DNA of 37,761 nt from Clostridia bacterium (GTDB taxonomy: Bacteria > Bacillota > Clostridia > Oscillospirales > Acutalibacteraceae). Location: the NCBI GenBank assembly GCA_017430145.1, contig JAFRNP010000134.1, forward strand, positions 1-37,761. Direction: 5' to 3'. This document shows, piece after piece, positions 32,282-37,761 of the stretch (position 1 is its first letter; each line of letters starts with the position of its first letter). A program made the translations under genes and the position numbers. The notes under the pieces were generated by a model, which saw nothing but the letters and a program-made list of their open reading frames with translations, searched no databases and was not told the origin of the DNA.

Positions 32282-33043
32282 ATGAGAAAGCGTATTTATC
32301 AAATAATTGAAACCACAAAAGAAGACGATAAACTTAGCAAAATATATGATGTCTTGATGATGTTAGTTATTATTGCAAGTTTGATTCCTTTGGCGTTTAA
32401 ATCAGAAAATGCAGTTTTCTATTGGATTGATAAGGTAGCAGTTGTTATATTTATCCTTGATTATCTGCTTCGGCTTATTACTGCAGATTATAAATTGGAC
32501 AGAAAAGCTGTAGCTTTTATCCTTTATCCGTTTACTCCGATGGCAATTATCGATCTGATTTGCATTCTTCCTTCTCTACATATCATTCAGAGCGGTTTTA
32601 GAATTCTTAAAATATTCCGATTTTTCCGTACGCTACGGTTTTTCCGCATATTTAAGGCGATTCGTTATTCAAAAAGTATTAAATTAATAAGAAATGTTTT
32701 TATCCAGCAAAAGAAAACATTGTTAACTGTTGGATTGATAGCACTTTTTTATGTATTGATTTCTGCACTCGTTGTTTTTAATGTAGAACCTGACTCTTTT
32801 GAAAACATCTTTGATGCAATTTATTGGGCTACCGTTTCTTTAACTACAGTGGGTTATGGTGATATCTATCCGGTTACTACAATCGGCAGAATAGTGACGA
32901 TGGTATCTTCCATCTTTGGAATTGCCATTATCGCATTACCATCTGGTATTATTACAGCTGGTATTTTGGAAGAACTGAATAAGGATAAAGAAAAAACCAA
33001 AATGGAGGGCAATATCAGCAAGGATACATTTTCCGAAAGCTAA
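32282..33043 (+). CDS. Voltage-gated potassium-type ion channel
   Basis: 253 residues with six membrane helices. S4 (107-128) is a textbook voltage sensor with a basic residue at every third position: R107, K110, R113, R116, R119, R122, K125, R128. The pore loop has the K+ filter TTVGYGD (188-194), then the S6 helix (about 203-228, ending GIITAGILEEL). It is a plasma-membrane Kv-type channel. The short charged C-terminus has no ligand-binding domain. GGAGAGG precedes the ATG. It is AT-rich, unlike its neighbours, and stands 33 bp before the FtsK-like gene, with which it probably shares a transcript. Confidence 0.92.
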   Translation: MRKRIYQIIETTKEDDKLSKIYDVLMMLVIIASLIPLAFKSENAVFYWIDKVAVVIFILDYLLRLITADYKLDRKAVAFILYPFTPMAIIDLICILPSLHIIQSGFRILKIFRFFRTLRFFRIFKAIRYSKSIKLIRNVFIQQKKTLLTVGLIALFYVLISALVVFNVEPDSFENIFDAIYWATVSLTTVGYGDIYPVTTIGRIVTMVSSIFGIAIIALPSGIITAGILEELNKDKEKTKMEGNISKDTFSES

Positions 33044-33076
33044 CGGAATTTGTAGCATATTGATTGCACGTTTATT

Positions 33077-33664
33077 ATGATTGTAAAAACAGATTCGCAA
33101 TTAAAAAGCATTCTCCTAAAATCATACAAGACAGCTTCAGAACCCATTGATCATGAAGATCTTTATAAAAAAACTAAAAGAGAAATTGTTGATTCTTTTG
33201 CGTCATTTGGCGTTAACATCCGGTTGATAGATGCAAACTTATCTGATAATCGAATGACATTTTTTATAAGACCGGAAGCGGGCGTCAGAATATCACAAAT
33301 CAAACAAAGGCTTAATGATGTGTCCTTACTGCTCTGTATTGAACGTTTTAAAATGGAGATTCGAACAAACGAGGGCGTAATCGTATTAACTTCTGTTTTT
33401 TCGCAAGATAAAGATAAAAAAGAATCGTCTGATGATTTGTTGATTCGAGCAATTGAATTATTTGTTGAAAATCCGGAAAATGCTTCAATTAGCACTTTAC
33501 AGCGTTATCTGGGACTTGATTTTGCGAAAGCAGGACTACTAATGGATTCGCTTGAAGAACTTGGTATTGTGGGGCCATCAAATGGGAGCAGACCTCGGAC
33601 GGTTTTGATTTCCAACAAACAGTGGTATAGTATTAGATCCTGTGTGAATCAAAACGAAAAATGA
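33077..33664 (+). CDS. Motor-less FtsK-like protein (alpha-like plus gamma-like domains)
   Basis: 195 residues. Residues 37-106 resemble the FtsK/SpoIIIE alpha domain: FASFGVNIRLIDA, then PEAGVRISQIKQRLNDVSLLL. Residues 119-178 match the gamma winged helix: LLIRAIELFVENPENASIST, LQRYLGLDFAKAGLLMDSLE, GIVGPSNGSRPRTVL. The beta RecA ATPase that should lie between them is absent; there is no Walker A or B, and the joint is a charged linker (QDKDKKESSDD). In FtsK, gamma reads KOPS DNA, so this could be a DNA-binding regulator rather than a pump. No ribosome binding site is obvious. Its stop overlaps the ATG of the duplicated tail. Confidence 0.7.
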   Translation: MIVKTDSQLKSILLKSYKTASEPIDHEDLYKKTKREIVDSFASFGVNIRLIDANLSDNRMTFFIRPEAGVRISQIKQRLNDVSLLLCIERFKMEIRTNEGVIVLTSVFSQDKDKKESSDDLLIRAIELFVENPENASISTLQRYLGLDFAKAGLLMDSLEELGIVGPSNGSRPRTVLISNKQWYSIRSCVNQNEK

Positions 33665-33795
33665 ATCTGAATAACATGAAAAAGTTCTTTGTCGACCCCG
33701 AAAACGGCGACTATACGCTCAGAGACGACGCGCCGGTGTTTGACGAGATCCCGGACTTCGAGCCCCTGCCGCTCGGTGAGATCGGAAGATATTGA
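33661..33795 (+). pseudogene. Duplicated tail of the beta-helix gene
   Basis: A 44-codon frame starting at an ATGA overlap with the FtsK-like stop. After five novel codons (MNLNN) it reproduces the last 39 codons of the beta-helix protein (MKKFFVDPENGDY to PLPLGEIGRY), with one amino-acid change (L to F). It is presumably the original 3' end left behind by the island. Confidence 0.85.
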
Positions 33796-33800
33796 TGTTT
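33676..33800 (+). repeat. 125-bp direct repeat, right copy
   Basis: Matches 32017-32141 at 123 of 125 positions, offset 1,659 bp. The genuine downstream terminators of the beta-helix gene follow this copy. Confidence 0.97.
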
Positions 33801-33813
33801 ACGAACGCAAAAA

Positions 33814-33880
33814 GGCGGCGCCCGGAAGGGTGCCGCCCTTTGCATGCGTTTTACGGGATCCGGGCCGGATCCTTTTTTTT
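33814..33880 (+). terminator. Tandem terminators
   Basis: First a GGCGGC/GCCGCC hairpin (33814-33837) followed by CTTTG. Then GGATCC (33856-33861) pairs with GGATCC (33867-33872) and runs into T8 (33873-33880). The second is a textbook rho-independent terminator. Confidence 0.85.
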
Positions 33881-34054
33881 AGTCCGGATATCTGACCGTT
33901 CTGCCCGTGAAGACCTTAACGAATACGGCGCAAAACGCCTTGAAATATTTGCAGAACGTACCGAAAAAGCGGATCCCTGCTTTTTCGTTTTAACCGTATC
34001 TGAAATATACCGCATCCTGTGGAAAAAAACAATAAAAAATTATAAAGAATCCGG
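33881..34054. other. Gene-free spacer with a further hairpin
   Basis: No credible gene. GAAAAAGC (33963-33970) pairs with GCTTTTTC (33979-33986), followed by GTTTT, another weak terminator. The remainder shows nothing I recognise. Confidence 0.5.
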
Positions 34055-34083
34055 TTGATGGACGGGGTTTTGAATGTTATAAT
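34055..34083 (+). promoter_or_regulatory. Extended -10 promoter of the MBL-fold gene
   Basis: TTGATG (34055-34060), 17-bp spacer, TATAAT (34078-34083) with TGT directly before it. Confidence 0.85.
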
Positions 34084-34108
34084 AAAAAAAGAAAGAAGGC
34101 AGATACAT

Positions 34109-34837
34109 ATGCGGATCATTTTTTACGGCACCTCCCACGGCGTGCCGGAGCACCACCGCCGCTGTTCCTCTTATATCCTTTCGGTCGGCGGCAGATATTA
34201 CCTGATCGACATGGGCACGCAGGCGATCGAGGAACTGCGGCGCCGGGGGATCCCGATCGAAGCGGTGCGGCTTGTGATCTGTACCCACCCGCACGGCGAC
34301 CATACCGACGGCGTGATCTCGTTTGCCGATCTGGTCAACTGGTATTTCAGGAAAGCGGATCCGGAGATCCTGCTGCCGGACGAGCGGCTGCTGGCACCGC
34401 TGAAAACGTGGCTGACGGTCAACGATAACGGAAAACCGCCGCGGGAGGACCTGCGGATCGGCGCCTTCAGCGCGGGCGTCGCATATGCGGATGCGCACTT
34501 GCGGCTGACGGCGATCCCGACGCAGCACTGCGTCAACGCCTACGCGTTTCTGGTTGAAGCGGAGGGAAAACGCATCCTGTTCACCGGCGACCTCAAGCAT
34601 CCGTCGGTGGATTTTCCGGCGGCAGCGTTTGAAACGGAACTTGACCTGATCGTCTGCGAGCTGGCGCACTTTTCCCCTGACGACTGCATTCCGGTCTTTG
34701 ACAAAACGAAGGCGAAGCGGATCCTGCATACGCATATCAACGACGCGCGCTGGGCGGCGGCGCTGTCCCGGCAGGAAAATGAGCCGCACCCATATGAATA
34801 CGGCGCGGCGTTCGACGGTCTGGAGATAGAGCTGTGA
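34109..34837 (+). CDS. MBL-fold metal-dependent hydrolase (RNase Z-like branch)
   Basis: 242 residues from the ATG at 34109, which has GAAGG nine bases upstream; the longer frame from 34055 would begin inside the promoter. It has the metal motif THPHGDHTD, a later IPTQHC histidine, GDLKHPS (metal aspartate) and a final HTHIND. FYGTSHGVPEHHRRCSSYIL is typical of RNase Z/Pqs/phosphodiesterase-like members, which hydrolyse phosphodiesters or lactones. The substrate is unknown. The next small gene starts inside its stop codon (GTGA). Confidence 0.88.
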   Translation: MRIIFYGTSHGVPEHHRRCSSYILSVGGRYYLIDMGTQAIEELRRRGIPIEAVRLVICTHPHGDHTDGVISFADLVNWYFRKADPEILLPDERLLAPLKTWLTVNDNGKPPREDLRIGAFSAGVAYADAHLRLTAIPTQHCVNAYAFLVEAEGKRILFTGDLKHPSVDFPAAAFETELDLIVCELAHFSPDDCIPVFDKTKAKRILHTHINDARWAAALSRQENEPHPYEYGAAFDGLEIEL

Positions 34838-35031
34838 CCCACGAAGAACTGCGGGCCGTCTGGAAAAAGGAAGAGGACTGCGCCCGGATCATCGAATGGG
34901 AATTCCCCGGGTTTTCCGTCGACGGCTGTTTCGACCGGCTTTTGAAGATGCAGGAGACGATCGAACGGGAAGGCAGAGTTTCCGGCACGGTACACAGATA
35001 TTTGATCGTTGCCAAAAAGCCGGAAGGCTGA
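34834..35031 (+). pseudogene. Small frame, probable internal-deletion remnant of a SAM methyltransferase
   Basis: 65 residues, GTG start overlapping the upstream TGA. The first part (MTHEELRAVWKKEEDCARII) looks like the N-terminus of class I SAM methyltransferases. The last part (VDGCFDRLLKMQETIEREG, then HRYLIVAKKPEG) looks like their C-terminal end. The SAM-binding core (DxGxGxG region) is absent, so I think the middle was deleted in frame. This comes from memory of the family and not from a search. It may still be expressed as a small protein through coupling. Confidence 0.5.
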
Positions 35032-35061
35032 GGCAGTTATGCAGAGAAAGGAAAAACAAAA

Positions 35062-35520
35062 ATGAAATTCGGCTGGATCAACGGATTCGGCGCGGGCGTC
35101 GTTATTCTGATGCTGATACCGAATATCGTGTATGCGGTCAAAAACAAAGGGGAACAAAACCTCTGTACGAACCGGGCCATGAATATTCTGGAACAGATCG
35201 GGCGCTACGCCTGCATCATTTTAATGTGGCTGCCCGTCCTTGTTTGGGAATTCGGCTTCCGGAGCGTCTTTGAGACGGTCCTGTATTTCGCGGGCAACGG
35301 CGCGCTGCTTCTTGCGTACCGGATCATTTTTATGCGGCACCTGAAGCATAAGACCGCCGGGCGCGCGCTGGCGCTTGCCGTATTGCCGGCGTGTATCTTT
35401 CTTTTGAGCGGGCTATTACTGCGGCACTGGCTCCTCGTCGGGTTCGCGGTCCTGTTCGCGGCGGGGCATATCTACGTTACGAAAAAGAACGCTGCCGGCA
35501 TGGATGGGGGTGCAAAATGA
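35062..35520 (+). CDS. Small polytopic membrane protein of unknown function
   Basis: 152 residues with four or five hydrophobic segments (about 7-26, 46-66, 72-91, 100-122 and 125-140) and short basic loops (FMRHLKHKTAGR). I do not recognise a family. AAAGG precedes the start. The stop overlaps the next start (ATGA at 35517-35520), so it is probably translated with the hydrolase that follows. Confidence 0.75.
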   Translation: MKFGWINGFGAGVVILMLIPNIVYAVKNKGEQNLCTNRAMNILEQIGRYACIILMWLPVLVWEFGFRSVFETVLYFAGNGALLLAYRIIFMRHLKHKTAGRALALAVLPACIFLLSGLLLRHWLLVGFAVLFAAGHIYVTKKNAAGMDGGAK

Positions 35521-36230
35521 AGAAACGATACAAAGTACTGATCTTTTTTGTCGGGACGCTGGCTGCCGTTTTCGCCGCATTTCTGATCTACACGGGCGTT
35601 TACTACCATGCGGAGGATATCGCCCTTGCGGCAATGGGAACCGAGGACGGCGTTGCCGTTTCGCAGACCGGTTACGGGTGGTTCCTTGACGGGCCGTCCG
35701 AAGAAAACCTGTTTGTTTTTTACCCGGGCGCAAAGGTGGAAGAAACCGCCTATATGCCGCTGCTGCGTCAGCTTGCAGGGCAGGGGATGGACGTCTGTCT
35801 GGTGAAAATGCCGTTTCGCCTTGCGTTTTTCGGCGCAGACAAAGCGACGGAGGTCTTTCCCTTATACCAACATGAAAACCGCTACGTCGGCGGACATTCG
35901 CTGGGCGGCGCGATGGCGGCGTCGTACGCCGCAAAGCACACGAAGACCTTACGCGGCGTGATCCTTTTTGCCGCCTATCCCACAAAGACGCTGAATGATC
36001 CCCTTATGCTGCTCAGCATTTACGGGTCCGAAGACGGCGTTCTGGATATGGAAAAGGTGGCAAACGGCAGGCAGTACGCCCCGCAGCGCTATACGGAGCA
36101 GGTCATAGCGGGCGGGAACCATGCGCAGTTCGGGAATTACGGGGTACAAAAGGGGGACGGCAGCGCGTCGGTTTCCGCTGAAGAGCAGCAGAAGCAGACG
36201 GTCGAGCTGATCCTGCAGAGCATCCGATAA
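35517..36230 (+). CDS. Membrane-anchored alpha/beta hydrolase
   Basis: 237 residues. Residues 7-27 are a signal anchor (VLIFFVGTLAAVFAAFLIYTG). The exported domain has the nucleophile elbow GGHSLGGAMA, a likely acid in IYGSEDGVLD and a histidine in AGGNHAQFGNYG, giving a Ser-Asp-His triad. Its FVFYPGAKVEETAYMP..L segment fits small alpha/beta hydrolases of Firmicutes with unknown lipid or ester substrates. It starts in the ATGA overlap with the upstream membrane protein, so the frame's longer upstream extension is not used. Confidence 0.85.
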   Translation: MKKRYKVLIFFVGTLAAVFAAFLIYTGVYYHAEDIALAAMGTEDGVAVSQTGYGWFLDGPSEENLFVFYPGAKVEETAYMPLLRQLAGQGMDVCLVKMPFRLAFFGADKATEVFPLYQHENRYVGGHSLGGAMAASYAAKHTKTLRGVILFAAYPTKTLNDPLMLLSIYGSEDGVLDMEKVANGRQYAPQRYTEQVIAGGNHAQFGNYGVQKGDGSASVSAEEQQKQTVELILQSIR

Positions 36231-36231
36231 A

Positions 36232-36340
36232 CAGAAAAAGCGTCCGGCGGGCGGATGCCGTATCTGAGAAGCAGAAAAAGCGTCCGGCGGGCGGATGCCG
36301 TATCGGAAAAACAGTAAAAAATCCGGCGGACAAATGAAAC
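36232..36340 (+). repeat. 40-bp tandem repeat between genes
   Basis: A 33-bp block starting CAGAAAAAGCGTCCGG occurs at 36232-36264 and again at 36272-36304 (period 40). A degenerate third copy follows at about 36311-36340. It begins right after the hydrolase stop. No hairpin terminator is evident; purpose unknown. Confidence 0.85.
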
Positions 36341-36385
36341 AGCCGGTGAAAAGAAACAGTCAGTAATAAAAAAGGAGGCACTGTT

Positions 36386-37366
36386 ATGTGTACAAAAATG
36401 ATCGGGGTAATCGTTGCGTTGGTATGCTTTTTGTTCCCGCATCTGGTGACCCTGCGCGTTGTCGGCAGCTCCGCTCTGCCGCCGGCGCCTGCGGGGGAGA
36501 CCGGTACGGACCGGATCCATTTCCTGAAAACCGGCACCTCCGACGCGATCCTGCTGGAAAGCGACGGCCGCTTCGCGCTGGTGGACGCTGGCGAGGATAC
36601 GGATAACCCCCGCGGCTTTGACTGGCTGCAGCTTGCCGGGTATGAGGAAGCGGTGGTCTCCTATCTGAAGACGCACGCGGCAGATGAGACCGGCAAGGTG
36701 CATCTGGAATTCATCGTCGGCACGCACGCCCACTCCGACCATATCGGCGGGTTCGATACCGTTATCCTCGACCCCGATATCACGGTGGGCCGCGCCTATC
36801 TGAAACCGTACGACAGCAGTACGGTCAATGAATACGAGATCGAGCAGTGGGACAACCAGGAGGTCTACGACCAGATGGTCGCGGCGCTGGCGGCGAGAGA
36901 CGTGCCGGTCGTCGTCCCCGACGGCGAACCGTTTGCCTTCGGCAATTTTACCGTTACCCTTCTGAATACCGACGACCCCGAAACCACGGAGAGAGTGGGC
37001 GAAAACGATCACTCCCTCGGCGTGCTGCTGGAAAAGAACGGCACAAAGGTGTTCCTTGCCGGGGATATCGACGACTACACCGGCGACGAAACGCGGCTGG
37101 CGCCCGTGATCGACAGGGTGGACCTACTCAAGGTCGGGCACCACAGCTATTCCGGCTCCAGCTCGAAGGGGTTCATCAAAACGCTGCGCCCGAAGGCGGC
37201 GGTCATCACGAACAACAAAGAGAGCGCGGACCGCAACACGATCGCGAAGATCGTGCAGATCTGCCGGCATAAAAACGTGTATATCACCGGCGCCGAAAAC
37301 GGCGTGCTGGCAGTCGTCGGCGACAACGGCGAGATCTCCTATTTCGGCAATATCTGCGATTCCTGA
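36386..37366 (+). CDS. Secreted ComEC-like MBL-fold hydrolase
   Basis: 326 residues. Residues 4-24 form a signal peptide or anchor (MIGVIVALVCFLFPHLVTL). The domain resembles the extracellular MBL part of ComEC/Rec2 without its channel: FLKTGTSDAILLESDGRFAL, metal motif THAHSDHIGG, NDHSLGVLLEKNGTKVFLAG (with the metal aspartate in GDID), and KVGHHSYSGSSS. In ComEC this domain is proposed to degrade the non-transforming strand; stand-alone versions may act on other phosphodiesters. AGGAGG eight bases before the ATG sets the start. Confidence 0.9.
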   Translation: MCTKMIGVIVALVCFLFPHLVTLRVVGSSALPPAPAGETGTDRIHFLKTGTSDAILLESDGRFALVDAGEDTDNPRGFDWLQLAGYEEAVVSYLKTHAADETGKVHLEFIVGTHAHSDHIGGFDTVILDPDITVGRAYLKPYDSSTVNEYEIEQWDNQEVYDQMVAALAARDVPVVVPDGEPFAFGNFTVTLLNTDDPETTERVGENDHSLGVLLEKNGTKVFLAGDIDDYTGDETRLAPVIDRVDLLKVGHHSYSGSSSKGFIKTLRPKAAVITNNKESADRNTIAKIVQICRHKNVYITGAENGVLAVVGDNGEISYFGNICDS

Positions 37367-37536
37367 CAGACCGGACGAACGCGCAGGTCGATCTTATCTG
37401 GACCGCCGAAACGGTGACGGTGACCGTAACCTCCGACAAGGCGCAGACCGTCCGCGTCGGCGTACACGGCGGCGAAACGAAGACCGTGGCATTCGCCGCC
37501 GGCGAAACGAAAACGGTCGTGCTGCAGCGCGGATGA
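37367..37536 (+). pseudogene. Start-less C-terminal beta-sandwich remnant
   Basis: Directly after the previous stop, another frame ending in TGA at 37534 encodes NAQVDLIWTAETVTVTVTSD, then KAQTVRVGVHGGETKTVAF and AAGETKTVVLQRG. This looks like the last strand-rich domain of glycoside hydrolases (for example GH95-type C-termini). No start or ribosome binding site exists, so it is a fragment of a lost gene. Family assignment is tentative. Confidence 0.45.
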
Positions 37537-37645
37537 GCGCGCGGGGTCCGCGATCCCGGATCCTGCGCCGCTGCCTCTGTCCGGGACCGCAGGCGCGAAG
37601 ACCGTTAAACGGCATACGATTAAGCATTCCTATGATACGTGAAAT
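37537..37645. other. Gene-free spacer with interleaved inverted repeats
   Basis: TCCCGGA (37554-37560) pairs with TCCGGGA (37580-37586). CCTGCG (37562-37567) pairs with CGCAGG (37588-37593). The order is interleaved (A, B, A', B'). Nothing else is recognised. Confidence 0.45.
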
Positions 37646-37675
37646 TTGACAAAAAAATAATCTCCCAGTTATGAT
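37646..37675 (+). promoter_or_regulatory. Promoter of the terminal partial gene
   Basis: TTGACA (37646-37651), 18-bp spacer, TATGAT (37670-37675). The spacer contains AATAATCTCC (37656-37665), the exact complement of GGAGATTATT (37710-37719) that holds the gene's ribosome binding site. Confidence 0.8.
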
Positions 37676-37723
37676 GTAAGTGAAAGAAAAGAAAAACATC
37701 AAAAACGAAGGAGATTATTCACA

Positions 37724-37761
37724 ATGAAAAGAGAAAGCCGGATCGACAAGAACCTGAAAGC
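37724..37761 (+). CDS. Start of an unidentified gene (cut by window end)
   Basis: An ATG at 37724 follows AAGGAG (37708-37713) by ten bases and a good promoter. The 12 visible codons read MKRESRIDKNLK, a highly basic start. Too little is present to name it; the arrangement of promoter and complementary ribosome binding site is reminiscent of transposase genes. Confidence 0.7.
   Translation, partial: MKRESRIDKNLK

Larger units (their letters stand above)
32142..33675 (+). mobile_element. AT-rich two-gene island inserted between the direct repeats
   Basis: This 1,534-bp segment differs sharply from its surroundings: one 60-base line checked by eye (33121-33180) has 18 G+C, while neighbours are clearly GC-rich. 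Its codon use is AT-ended, unlike the flanks. It holds an ion channel and an FtsK-like fragment protein, and no integrase or transposase. The 125-bp direct repeats at its borders duplicate the host gene's 3' end, as with elements that integrate into a gene end and restore it. The original terminator of the beta-helix gene now lies beyond the right repeat. Mechanism of entry is unknown. Confidence 0.6.

Noticed and set aside
32142-33675. Insertion sequence
   Set aside because: No transposase, terminal inverted repeats or short target duplication; the borders are long duplicated gene ends instead.
1-37761. tRNA, rRNA or known riboswitch
   Set aside because: I found no cloverleaf-like sequence, rRNA signature or recognisable riboswitch core by reading both strands; a covariance-model scan would be needed to be certain.

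Overview
The window is a GC-rich stretch of chromosome from an anaerobic, probably gut-dwelling, Clostridia-type Firmicute (Oscillospiraceae/Ruminococcaceae-like). The evidence is RNase Y, strong AGGAGG ribosome binding sites, consensus sigma-A promoters, an O2-detoxifying flavodiiron protein, many glycan-degrading enzymes, and surface proteins ending in a short amphipathic helix. The genus is an inference; there is no rRNA or tRNA in the window.

Layout. 1-2196 is the 3' part of a repeat-built surface protein, followed by a perfect terminator and a convergent secreted metallophosphoesterase. 3847-7348 (minus) is a likely operon: flavodiiron protein, TPR protein, DUF4037 protein. 7472-9025 is RNase Y with its own promoter and terminator. 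9261-9884 is a HAD phosphatase, divergent from a three-gene operon (DUF2975 membrane protein, XRE regulator, DUF4173-like membrane protein; 10161-13140). 13275-14099 is a GH16 glucanase-like enzyme. 14204-16593 (minus) is a Dcr2-like phosphoesterase followed by a zinc-ribbon membrane protein. A phosphopantetheinyl transferase (16785-17447) sits between two paralogous phosphoesterases. 17557-22336 (minus) carries a second phosphoesterase, a GH39-like enzyme and an unusual esterase/GH29-like fusion. Acylphosphatase is divergent from a GH43-like beta-propeller enzyme and Tex (22434-26093).

After 26100 the window becomes a patchwork of small genes, remnants and repeats. It holds a GyrI-like stub, an acetyltransferase that may start at ATA, a DUF554 protein, two back-to-back short-repeat arrays ahead of an SRAP gene, a deletion-scarred beta-helix pseudogene and its intact paralogue. 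Next come an AT-rich island (ion channel plus a motor-less FtsK-like protein), an MBL-fold hydrolase, a probable methyltransferase remnant, a small membrane protein, an alpha/beta hydrolase, a ComEC-like MBL protein, a glycosidase-tail remnant and the start of an unidentified gene.

Most striking: the AT-rich island at 32142-33675 is bounded by 125-bp direct repeats (two mismatches) that duplicate the last 39 codons of the beta-helix gene. It carries only a voltage-gated cation channel and a protein made of FtsK alpha-like and gamma-like domains without the ATPase motor. This is the best candidate for an undescribed two-gene cargo unit. Other notable points are the flavodiiron/flavin reductase/rubredoxin fusion, hairpins lying between Shine-Dalgarno and start in two divergent genes, the in-frame esterase-fucosidase fusion that retains an internal ribosome binding site, and a terminal gene whose ribosome binding site is complementary to a sequence inside its own promoter.
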